This document shows positions 7,070 to 12,907 of a stretch of DNA of 12,907 nt, in pieces. How positions within the stretch are numbered: position 1 is the stretch's first letter; each line of letters opens with the position of its first letter. The position numbers and the translations under genes are program-made. The notes below the pieces were generated by a model. It was given only the letters and a program-made list of their open reading frames with translations, did no database searches and was not told where the DNA came from. The DNA lies in the NCBI GenBank assembly GCA_049688015.1, contig JBAVJZ010000065.1, positions 1 through 12,907 of the forward strand, read 5' to 3'. The stretch is from CSP1-8 sp049688015. Its GTDB lineage: Bacteria > Desulfobacterota > Deferrimicrobia > Deferrimicrobiales > Deferrimicrobiaceae.

Positions 7070-8974
7070 TTAGATCCGCACTTCGGCGCCCAGAAGGAAG
7101 TTGAACCCGGGAGACGGAAACCCTTTGCGCTCCTCGTAATCTTTCGATAAAAGGTTCTGCACCCGTCCTGTCAGGAATACCTCCCGGACGTCGCCAAGGG
7201 CGACTTCCCACCGGTAGCGGGTGAACAGATCCACACGCGCGTACCCGGGGCGACGGATGTCGCCCCCGTTCGGAGGGGCGTCGAGCTGGTCGCTCTCCAC
7301 ATGCCAGTCTATCTGCCCTTCCCATCGCGGCGTCGGGTTGAGCAGGACAGAGAGGGTTCCGCGCTGCGTCGGCACCCCGAGGATCCGGCGCCCGCTGTTG
7401 GCGTCCCACGTGTCCGAGTAGGTGTAGACCAGAAGGGCCGACACCGCCTGCGTTATTTCCGCCACCACCTCCGCTTCCACGCCCCGCGAGAACGCGCTTC
7501 CTACATTGCGCAGCTGCCCGAAGCCGGCGGGACCGGCAACCGATTCATCGAACTGGATCAGATCGCGGAAATCCTGGTAGAACCAGGTGGCGGAGATCGT
7601 ACTCCTCCCGTCGAGGAGCGATGCGTCCACCCCCGCCTCCCAGGAAACCGACACCTCGGGGGACAGACCGGGGTTGCCGATGAACGGGTCGGACTGCTCC
7701 AAAAGGGTGGGGACGCGAAATCCCCGGCCGACGGCTGCACGTACCTTCGCTCCCGTCCCCGGGATCTCCTGGTAGATCGCGACTTTCGGGTTCAACTCCG
7801 TACCTGCCTCGGAATTTTTATCCAGGCGCATCCCGAGGCTTACCCCCGTTCCCTCCCGTACCCGCAGCTCTTCCTGGAAATAGAGCGAACGGTTCAGCGT
7901 CGAGGCGACCTGGCTGGTATCGCCGAAGTTGGACTGAAGGGTATCCGACCCCCTGTCCTCCAGGTACTCGACGCCCAGGAACGTCGTGGAGCGGCGCCCG
8001 GGGGAATACCGCCCCTGCAGATCAAAGGTCATCTTCCGGGTCTTCGTCGTGTCGTCGAATACGAAGGGGAAGGTCTCGCCGGGGTCGGCCGGGTCCTTCT
8101 CGTGGTAGGACTCGTGGAAGACGCTCCCCGAGGCGGTGACGGCGGTCTTCTCCGACGCGAAGATTTCCCAACGCGCACCGGCAAGGAACCCGCGCCGCTT
8201 CAGCTCATGGTTCTGGTCATGGGGAGTCCCGAAATCGACGGGGACTTCCTTCCGCTGGTCCGTGGAGAGCAAAAGGGCGTGGAGCCTTCCCCACCCGCCG
8301 GTTTCGACTTCCCCCGACCCCAGTACGGAGACAAGGGACGTGTCGTCGTTCTCGACGATCCCGTCGCTCTCGAAGCCATTCGCACCCAGGTAGAGGTTTC
8401 CCTTTTCGTCAGCTCCCTGGGCGAATCCCTTCCAGGTCCAGGTATCGTAGCTGCCCCCCGAGGCTCCCACCCCGTATTGCCTTCCCATCTCCCCCTTTCG
8501 CGGGATGAAGTTCACCACACCCCCCATCGCGTTGGACCCGTACAGCGCGCTCTGTGCTCCCCGGACGATCTCGATGCGCTCGAAACCGTCCACGGGAAGG
8601 GAAGAGATGTCGAACTGCCCCAGGGTAGGGCTGTTCACCGCGAACCCGTCGATGAGGACGAGCGTTTGCGTCCCGAGACTGCCCCGGATCTTGATGTTCT
8701 CCAGATTTCCCGCGCTTCCGCTTCGCTGCACGTCCACCCCGGGTATCCCCTGGAGAACGTCCCCCGCCACGAGGGGATTCTTTTTCTCGATCTCTTCCCG
8801 CGTCACGACGCTCACATCGGACGCCTGCTCGGACACCTTCCGTTCCACCCTCGTTGCGGTGATTTCGATCGGCTCCAGCCGGGCCGCCTCCTCCGCCCGC
8901 AGGGCGCCAGGCACCGCCGCGGCGACAGCGGCGAAAAACATCACGGCGGCCTTCCCCCAATTCGCGTGGTTCAC
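7070..8974 (-). CDS. btuB: TonB-dependent outer-membrane vitamin B12 receptor
   Basis: A 634-residue TonB-dependent receptor, close to the roughly 614 residues of E. coli BtuB. A signal peptide (hydrophobic 8-24, likely cleaved after LRA at 27) is followed by a TonB-box-like EPIEITATR (34-42). The plug domain (about 45-160) includes VLQGIPGVDV, IKIRGSLGTQTLVLIDG and ERIEIVRGAQSALYGSNAMGG, all typical of the family. The rest alternates polar and hydrophobic residues as a 22-strand barrel would, ending in FNFLLGAEVRI. The start is the GTG at 8974 because AAGGAGG lies just upstream and a signal peptide follows; the frame itself runs back to 9031 inside btuD. The corrinoid substrate is inferred from the riboswitch and the Btu neighbours; the receptor sequence alone shows only the TonB-dependent family. 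Confidence 0.92.
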   Translation of the reverse strand: MNHANWGKAAVMFFAAVAAAVPGALRAEEAARLEPIEITATRVERKVSEQASDVSVVTREEIEKKNPLVAGDVLQGIPGVDVQRSGSAGNLENIKIRGSLGTQTLVLIDGFAVNSPTLGQFDISSLPVDGFERIEIVRGAQSALYGSNAMGGVVNFIPRKGEMGRQYGVGASGGSYDTWTWKGFAQGADEKGNLYLGANGFESDGIVENDDTSLVSVLGSGEVETGGWGRLHALLLSTDQRKEVPVDFGTPHDQNHELKRRGFLAGARWEIFASEKTAVTASGSVFHESYHEKDPADPGETFPFVFDDTTKTRKMTFDLQGRYSPGRRSTTFLGVEYLEDRGSDTLQSNFGDTSQVASTLNRSLYFQEELRVREGTGVSLGMRLDKNSEAGTELNPKVAIYQEIPGTGAKVRAAVGRGFRVPTLLEQSDPFIGNPGLSPEVSVSWEAGVDASLLDGRSTISATWFYQDFRDLIQFDESVAGPAGFGQLRNVGSAFSRGVEAEVVAEITQAVSALLVYTYSDTWDANSGRRILGVPTQRGTLSVLLNPTPRWEGQIDWHVESDQLDAPPNGGDIRRPGYARVDLFTRYRWEVALGDVREVFLTGRVQNLLSKDYEERKGFPSPGFNFLLGAEVRI

Positions 8975-9011
8975 TGCTTCCTCCTTCCCTTCCCCGTATG
9001 GAAGGCGATGA

Positions 9012-9851
9012 TTACTCCGCTGGCCTCGCACCCTTTAGGGCGCTTTCTCCTTCCCCCCTCCCCGTTCCCTTTCTCACCGGGGTCACACGGACCGCACCCG
9101 TCGCCGGGTTCCTGTCGCACACGGCATCCACCCCGAACGCCTCCCGGATATTCCCCGGCGTGAGGACCTCCCAGGGCCTTCCGGCGGCGCGGACCGTTCC
9201 CTTCGCCAGCAGAATGATCCGCTCCCCGTATTCCGCGCAGAGCGACAGGTCGTGCGAAGCGATAAGGGCGGTGACACCGAATGATTTCGACAGGCGCGTG
9301 ACGATCTCGAAGAACATGACCCGGTGATAGATGTCGAGGAACGCCGTCGGCTCGTCCAGGAGCATCACCTTCGCCCCCTGGGCGATCGCCCTCGCGACGG
9401 CCGTCCGCTGCCGCTCTCCCGCGGACAGTTCGCCCAGACCCCGTGACCGAAGATCGGAAAGGGAGGTCATCGCCAGCGCCCGGTCGACTTCCCGACGGTC
9501 CGCCGCCGCCGGCTGGCCGAAGAACCCGTGGTGGGGAAACCTGGCGAGCATCACGTATTCCTCCACCGACATCGGAAAATCGAGGGGGGGGTCCTGCCCC
9601 ACGACCGATAGGATCCTGGCCATCTCCCGTCTGCCGTACGAAGACGGAGAACGATCCAGGACGGTCGCCTCCCCTGCATGGGGACGGATCAGGCCCGAGA
9701 AAATCTTGAGGAGCGTGCTCTTTCCGGCGCCGTTCGGGCCCAAAAGCACGGCAACCTCTCCCTCCCCGACGTGGAGGTCGACGCCCGCCAGCACATCCCG
9801 TTCTCCGTAACGGAAGCTAAGTCCTTTTGCCGCCAGGAGGTCGTTTCTCAC
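9012..9851 (-). CDS. btuD: Vitamin B12 ABC transporter ATPase
   Basis: A 279-residue ATP-binding subunit of the FecCD/BtuCD importer family, which powers corrinoid transport across the inner membrane. All motifs are present: Walker A GPNGAGKST (38-46), Q-loop Gln86, signature LSAGERQR (142-149, with Ala for the usual second Gly), Walker B VMLLDEP (162-168) with catalytic Glu167, D-loop FLD, and H-loop His200. The tail after about residue 230 (VLTPGNIREAFGV and a variable end) matches the usual extension of this subfamily. The GTG start at 9851 overlaps the btuC stop as GTGA, with AGGA about seven bases upstream. A much longer frame runs upstream through btuC in this phase but is not coding. 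Assignment is firm; B12 rather than siderophore specificity comes from the riboswitch. Confidence 0.94.
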   Translation of the reverse strand: MRNDLLAAKGLSFRYGERDVLAGVDLHVGEGEVAVLLGPNGAGKSTLLKIFSGLIRPHAGEATVLDRSPSSYGRREMARILSVVGQDPPLDFPMSVEEYVMLARFPHHGFFGQPAAADRREVDRALAMTSLSDLRSRGLGELSAGERQRTAVARAIAQGAKVMLLDEPTAFLDIYHRVMFFEIVTRLSKSFGVTALIASHDLSLCAEYGERIILLAKGTVRAAGRPWEVLTPGNIREAFGVDAVCDRNPATGAVRVTPVRKGTGRGEGESALKGARPAE

Positions 9852-10852
9852 GGCTTTCCTCCATTGCGGCGCAGAAGGTAGAGGAAGAACGGCGCCCCGG
9901 AAAGGGCGGTGATCGCCCCCACCGGGAGTTCCCCCGAAGGGCCCGCGGTCCGTGCCAGCACGTCCGCCAGGATGAGGAACGTCCCCCCGAGAAGGAAAGC
10001 GGCCGGCAACAGGCGGCGGTGGCCGGAGCCGACGATCGACCTCGCCCCGTGCGGCACGATGAGCCCCACGAACCCGATGAGGCCCGAGACCGCGACCACC
10101 GAGCCGGCAAGAAGGGATGCGGTGAGGTAGACCACCGTCTTCACCTTCTCCACCGGCAGTCCGCTTTGAAAAGCCGCTTCGTCGCCCAGGAGCAGCAGGT
10201 CCATCCCCCGGGAGAGGAGAAACAGCAACACCACGCCCGCCGCCACGTATGGGGCGAGCAGCCCGACCCTCCCGAGCGTGCCGAGGCTCAAATCCCCCAT
10301 GAGCCAGTAGACGGCTCCCGGGATCCTCCCCGGAGGAGCGAGCGCGACCATCATCATGATCAGGGCGTTTAAGAATGCGCCTACGATCACCCCCATCAGG
10401 ATCAGCCGCTCCCGGGAAACTCCGCTCCGTCGGCGGGCCAGAACGAACACGACCGATGCCGCAAGCGCTGCTCCCAGGAAAGCGCACAGCGGAAGCGGCA
10501 GAAAGGAGTCGCCCGGCAGCAGGAGCCTGGCGGTCATCGCGCCCACCGCGGCGCCGCCCGAGACGCCGAGGATATAGGGGTCGGCCAGCGGATTGCGCAG
10601 GAGCGCCTGAAACGCCACCCCGGAGGAGGAAAGCGCCCCCCCCACCAGTGCCCCCAGAAGTGCCCTCGGGAGCCTGAGCGTGAAGACGACCCGCATGGCC
10701 GTCTCCCCCGCACTGCCGTCGGCGCCCCCTCCCGAAAGGATGCGGAAGATCTGTCCGACCGTTACCGGCAAGGGGCCCACGGAGAGGGAGAGGACCAGCG
10801 CGCCCGCGAAAGAGAAAGCCAGGAACGGGAATACGATCGCCCTGTTTCTCAC
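9848..10852 (-). CDS. btuC: Vitamin B12 ABC transporter permease
   Basis: A 334-residue integral membrane permease of the FecCD/BtuC family, which pairs as a dimer with BtuD. About ten hydrophobic segments are readable. Family motifs include RNPLADPYILGVSGG (86-100), ERLILMGVIVGAFLNALI (138-155), GAVYWLMGDL (169-178), GLIGFVGLIVPH (247-258) and GELPVGAITALSGAPFF (297-313). Length matches the family (about 325-350). The start is the GTG at 10852, overlapping the btuF stop as GTGA, with AAAGGGGG upstream. The same frame stays open to 11458 through btuF, but that stretch is Arg/Gly-rich non-coding shadow. It acts with btuF and btuD on either side. Assignment is firm. Confidence 0.95.
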   Translation of the reverse strand: MRNRAIVFPFLAFSFAGALVLSLSVGPLPVTVGQIFRILSGGGADGSAGETAMRVVFTLRLPRALLGALVGGALSSSGVAFQALLRNPLADPYILGVSGGAAVGAMTARLLLPGDSFLPLPLCAFLGAALAASVVFVLARRRSGVSRERLILMGVIVGAFLNALIMMMVALAPPGRIPGAVYWLMGDLSLGTLGRVGLLAPYVAAGVVLLFLLSRGMDLLLLGDEAAFQSGLPVEKVKTVVYLTASLLAGSVVAVSGLIGFVGLIVPHGARSIVGSGHRRLLPAAFLLGGTFLILADVLARTAGPSGELPVGAITALSGAPFFLYLLRRNGGKP

Positions 10853-11817
10853 CGCGTCGACCCCCTTTCCCCGGCCGGGGAGGCAGACTGCCGCTGCCGC
10901 CACGCAGAGAACACCCTGGCCACAACTTCCAGCGCGGCCACCATCCGGGGACCCGGTCGCGTGACCAGGTCCCCGTCGAGCGTAACGACATCGCCATTGC
11001 GAAAGGCGGGGACTTCCGCCCAGCGGGACACGTCGGGGGAAAACCCTTCCACTCCCGTCATCCCGGCTACGAGAATGATGTCGGGACCCGCCGCGATAAG
11101 ATCCTCCACGGAGAGGCGGGGATACCGTCCCGCAAACCTGCCGGCCGCGTTTATCCCCCCCGGAATGCGTATGAGCTCGTCCAGGAAGGTCCCGTTCCCC
11201 GCAGCGATGATCGGGGAGGTGGACACGACGAACAGGACGCGGGGGGAAGGGGTGCGCTTCTCCCGGGAGACACGCTCCGCCCGGGCCCGGAGGGCATCCG
11301 CTTCCCCGCGCCCCTTCCCGGGAACGCCCAGGAGCGCCCCGATCTTCTCGATGGTGCGAAAGACCGCGGCAAGGTTCTGGGGTCCCACCGCGAAACAGGG
11401 GATCCCCATCGCCTCGAGGACCGCCACTCTCTCCTTCGGATTTCCGTCCGTCGTGCAAAGGACCAGGTCCGGATCCGTCGCGACGATCCTCTCAACATCG
11501 GGATCCACGATCCCGCCTACCCGGGGGAGGACAGCCGCCCGGGCCGGATAGTTGCAAAATCTCGTCACGCCGACGAGCAGGTCCTCCCGCCCGAGGAGAA
11601 AAACGATCTCGGTGAGGTTCGGCGCGAGAGACACCACCCGGCGGGGGACTGCGGCCAGCCGGACGGAAACCCCGCGGTCGTCCTTCATCACAAGAGGAAA
11701 CGAAGCCTGCGCCCGGGGCGGGCAGGCAAACAGGAAGAGAAGAACGGCGACGGGAAGGAGCCAATGGACCCCGACCCGGCCCGCCGCACGTCCCGCGCTA
11801 TCCGGCAGACACCTCAA
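10849..11817 (-). CDS. btuF: Periplasmic cobalamin-binding protein
   Basis: A 322-residue substrate-binding protein of the BtuF/helical-backbone class, which captures corrinoid in the periplasm and docks on BtuCD. An N-terminal hydrophobic segment (about 18-32) leads to AQA at 36-38, a plausible signal peptidase I site; LFAC (29-32) is a poor lipobox, so a lipoprotein is possible but less likely. The mature part has RRVVSLAPNLTEIVFLLG (59-76), NYPARAAVLPRVGG, DPDLVLCTTDG and RYPRLSVEDLIAAGPDIILV, the family's two-lobe pattern. The only in-frame start ahead of the signal peptide is TTG at 11817, which lies inside the U-tract of the upstream terminator, with GGGGG of its 3' arm as possible ribosome site. 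The true start therefore needs checking. It is the first gene after the riboswitch. Function is firm; the start is not. Confidence 0.9.
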   Translation of the reverse strand: MRCLPDSAGRAAGRVGVHWLLPVAVLLFLFACPPRAQASFPLVMKDDRGVSVRLAAVPRRVVSLAPNLTEIVFLLGREDLLVGVTRFCNYPARAAVLPRVGGIVDPDVERIVATDPDLVLCTTDGNPKERVAVLEAMGIPCFAVGPQNLAAVFRTIEKIGALLGVPGKGRGEADALRARAERVSREKRTPSPRVLFVVSTSPIIAAGNGTFLDELIRIPGGINAAGRFAGRYPRLSVEDLIAAGPDIILVAGMTGVEGFSPDVSRWAEVPAFRNGDVVTLDGDLVTRPGPRMVAALEVVARVFSAWRQRQSASPAGERGSTR

Positions 11818-11857
11818 AAAAGAACCCCCAACGCTTCCGGAGAGGAAAGGTTGGGGG
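11816..11857 (-). terminator. Intrinsic terminator, expression platform of the cobalamin riboswitch
   Basis: CCCCCAAC (11850-11857) pairs perfectly with GTTGGGGG (11825-11832), and part of the 17-base loop can add an inner CTTTCC/GGAAG stem. TTCTTTTTT follows directly (11816-11824). It lies about 60 bases beyond the aptamer and just before btuF, as expected for cobalamin-controlled premature termination. The U-tract overlaps the putative TTG start of btuF. I could not identify the competing antiterminator with certainty. Confidence 0.85.
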
Positions 11858-11909
11858 ATGGTTGGTGCCGACCCGCCGTCCCGACCCTTCTCCCGCGAAA
11901 GGTGATCCG

Positions 11910-12090
11910 GGAAAACTCCCAGTCGGGCCGGTCTCCTGGCTCCCGGTTACGAACCTACTCTCCGCGCCTTCCCGGAGGATCTCCCCCAGTGGCATTGGTG
12001 CGGATTTCGTCGCCGGTTACAGTTGCGGGGCAGCGATGGACTTTCACCATCTTCCCGATACCCGTATCGGGCGCCCGACGGGAAATTTCA
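11910..12090 (-). ncRNA. Cobalamin (AdoCbl-type) riboswitch aptamer
   Basis: The conserved cobalamin riboswitch blocks occur in order on the minus strand: GGTGAAA (12042-12048), GCTGCCCCGCAACTGTAA (12017-12034), the B12 box GCCACTGG (11986-11993), GGGAAGGC (11966-11973) and GCCAGGAGACC (11930-11940). The closing stem is visible as GTCGGGC (12073-12079) pairing with GCCCGAC (11922-11928), extended by CCC/GGG and an A/T-rich outer part. Both the GCCACTG and GGGAAGG peripheral elements suggest class I (adenosylcobalamin), though the class is tentative. It lies upstream of btuF and should repress the uptake operon when cobalamin is abundant. Confidence 0.96.
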
Positions 12091-12115
12091 TTTTGCCTAG
12101 AACGATCTACCGGGT

Positions 12116-12144
12116 ATTGTGTCGTGCCGGTGCGCGGTAGTCAA
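12116..12144 (-). promoter_or_regulatory. Putative sigma70 promoter of the B12 operon
   Basis: TTGACT (12139-12144, five of six -35 matches) and CACAAT (12116-12121, four of six -10 matches) are separated by exactly 17 bases. Transcription would begin near 12109, about 20 bases before the riboswitch closing stem. The position fits what a riboswitch leader requires. Confidence 0.65.
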
Positions 12145-12152
12145 GCAGGCAG

Positions 12153-12168
12153 ACCGGGACACCCCGGT
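12153..12168 (-). other. Hairpin after the TPR gene
   Basis: ACCGGG (12163-12168) and CCCGGT (12153-12158) form a six-pair stem with a four-base loop, starting 12 bases after the TPR gene's stop. No U-run follows in the transcript, so it may be a weak or Rho-assisted end, or mere GC-rich chance pairing. It sits just upstream of the B12 promoter. Confidence 0.3.
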
Positions 12169-12180
12169 ATCGCGAAAACG

Positions 12181-12907
12181 CTACCGGTTCCAGTCGCGAA
12201 GACGATCGGCAACCAACCGCTCCCGGTCCGGGTAGCGGCCCGCCGAAACGGCCAGGAATTCGGAATAGGTCTTCCCCGCCGCGAATCTGTCTCCTTTGCG
12301 CTCGAGCGCCATGCCCAGATGATAGAGAACGTCGGGGTCGTCCGGAAAGATCCGTCTTGCTGCCAGCAGGGTCGTTTCCGCGTCCCTGTCCCGGCCCTGT
12401 CTCGTCTGTGCGATCGCCAGGTTCACCCTGGCCGCCGACCATCGCGGCTCGATGACGACCGCGCGTTCGAACATCCCGGCGGCTTCCTCGATCCGCCCCT
12501 CGCGCATGCGAAGAAGCCCGGCATTCACCAGGGCCGCCGGATACTCGGGATCCAGGGCGAGAGCCTTTCGGAACGCGTCTTCCGCTTCCCCGTATTTTCC
12601 CAGCTCCCCCAGAGAAATCCCCAGGCCGTTCCACCCCTCGATCAGGGCAGGGTTCGACGAGATCGCTTCCTGGAACAGGCGGGCCGAGGTCTCCCAATCG
12701 CCCTGCCGCTGGGCCTGGACTGCTACATTGTATTTCGCAAGCCACTCCGGATCCGTACCAGGGGAGACCGGATCCTGGGGCGGAACGGAAGCAGGGACTT
12801 CCCCGGAAACGGCTGCACCGGACGCAGGTGTCCCGCGGGATTTTTCTTCCGGCGAGATTCTCCTCCCGGAAGCCGCTGCCTCTTTTCCTCCGGCTGTGCT
12901 GCGTACG
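12181..12907 (-). CDS. Tetratricopeptide-repeat protein, N-terminus beyond the window
   Basis: The last 241 residues of a TPR protein, open to the right edge with no start in view. The first 65 or so visible residues are Ala/Ser/Gly/Pro-rich and probably disordered (a linker ending PGTDPEW). About five TPR units follow: YNVAVQAQRQGDWETSARLF, GWNGLGISLGELGKYGEAED, ALVNAGLLRMREGRIEEAAG, ARVNLAIAQTRQGRDRDAET and VLYHLGMALERKGDRFAAGK, each continuing to a usual 34-residue length. The C-terminal end is RLRDWNR. TPR arrays are protein-binding scaffolds; nothing visible identifies the partner, and I do not recognise a specific function. A GTG at 12528 in the same frame would give a shorter product but would cut through the repeat array, so it is not the start. 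The B12 promoter begins just downstream. Confidence 0.85.
   Translation of the reverse strand, partial: VRSTAGGKEAAASGRRISPEEKSRGTPASGAAVSGEVPASVPPQDPVSPGTDPEWLAKYNVAVQAQRQGDWETSARLFQEAISSNPALIEGWNGLGISLGELGKYGEAEDAFRKALALDPEYPAALVNAGLLRMREGRIEEAAGMFERAVVIEPRWSAARVNLAIAQTRQGRDRDAETTLLAARRIFPDDPDVLYHLGMALERKGDRFAAGKTYSEFLAVSAGRYPDRERLVADRLRDWNR

Noticed and set aside
7301..9163. 620-codon open frame on the plus strand opposite btuB
   Set aside because: Antisense shadow of btuB; no recognisable domain, unusual composition, no ribosome site and no matching promoter.
9852..10997. Upstream extension of the btuD frame to 661 codons (possible permease-ATPase fusion)
   Set aside because: The extra residues are Gly/Arg/Pro-rich with no membrane segments; btuC in another frame covers the same bases and the GTG at 9851 has a ribosome site.
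10853..11458. Upstream extension of the btuC frame to 536 codons
   Set aside because: The extension lies over btuF in another phase and lacks hydrophobic segments or domains; the GTGA junction marks the real start.
11798..11995. 65-codon minus-strand frame across the riboswitch 3' half and terminator (possible leader peptide)
   Set aside because: It runs through conserved aptamer bases and the terminator, has no ribosome site, and the RNA structure explains the sequence better.
12107..12745. 212-codon minus-strand frame overlapping the TPR gene
   Set aside because: Out of frame with the clear TPR repeats and rich in Gly, Arg and Ser; a shadow.
1..12907. CRISPR arrays, transposase genes, tRNA genes or integration sites
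   Set aside because: No regularly spaced direct repeats, no transposase or integrase motifs, no tRNA-like cloverleaf and no terminal inverted repeats flanking a gene block were seen by eye on either strand.

Overview
This 12.9 kb window comes from a GC-rich bacterial chromosome. Every gene I can support lies on the minus strand, packed with short gaps or 4-base stop/start overlaps. The gene set is an AdoCbl-type B12 riboswitch with a Btu uptake operon, a DksA-like protein, a GalT/GlgA pair, a multi-GAF histidine kinase and MqnE of the futalosine menaquinone route. It suggests a Gram-negative anaerobe or microaerobe of the former Deltaproteobacteria (Geobacter/Desulfuromonadota-like). That placement is an inference from gene content and style, not a database match.

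Reading in the direction of transcription (right to left): (1) 12181-12907, the C-terminal part of a tetratricopeptide-repeat protein, cut by the window edge. (2) 11816-12144, a leader with a sigma70-like promoter, a clear cobalamin riboswitch aptamer and an intrinsic terminator as its expression platform. (3) 6274-11817, a vitamin B12 uptake operon: periplasmic binding protein btuF, permease btuC, ATPase btuD, outer-membrane TonB-dependent receptor btuB, and a dedicated tonB. (4) 6213-6240, a second promoter. (5) 1-6175, a second gene string: dksA-like, galT-family nucleotidyltransferase, glgA, a soluble three-GAF sensor histidine kinase, and mqnE (cut at the left edge).

The B12 operon holds the dedicated uptake components from outer membrane to cytoplasm, except ExbB/ExbD, which are not in the window: BtuB takes the corrinoid across the outer membrane using TonB, BtuF captures it, and BtuCD imports it. 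The riboswitch should stop transcription when cobalamin is plentiful. The second string mixes glycogen/nucleotide-sugar metabolism (galT, glgA), a stringent-response-type transcription regulator, an orphan kinase and a respiratory quinone enzyme; this may be a growth-state or energy-storage unit, but that link is inferred from layout only.

No mobile element, CRISPR array, tRNA or rRNA was seen. Nothing here is clearly a novel system; the points most worth checking are the overlap of the riboswitch terminator with the btuF start, the possible ADP-glucose specificity of the GalT homologue, the Cys/His-containing insert in the kinase's third GAF domain, and a strong GC hairpin between dksA and galT.
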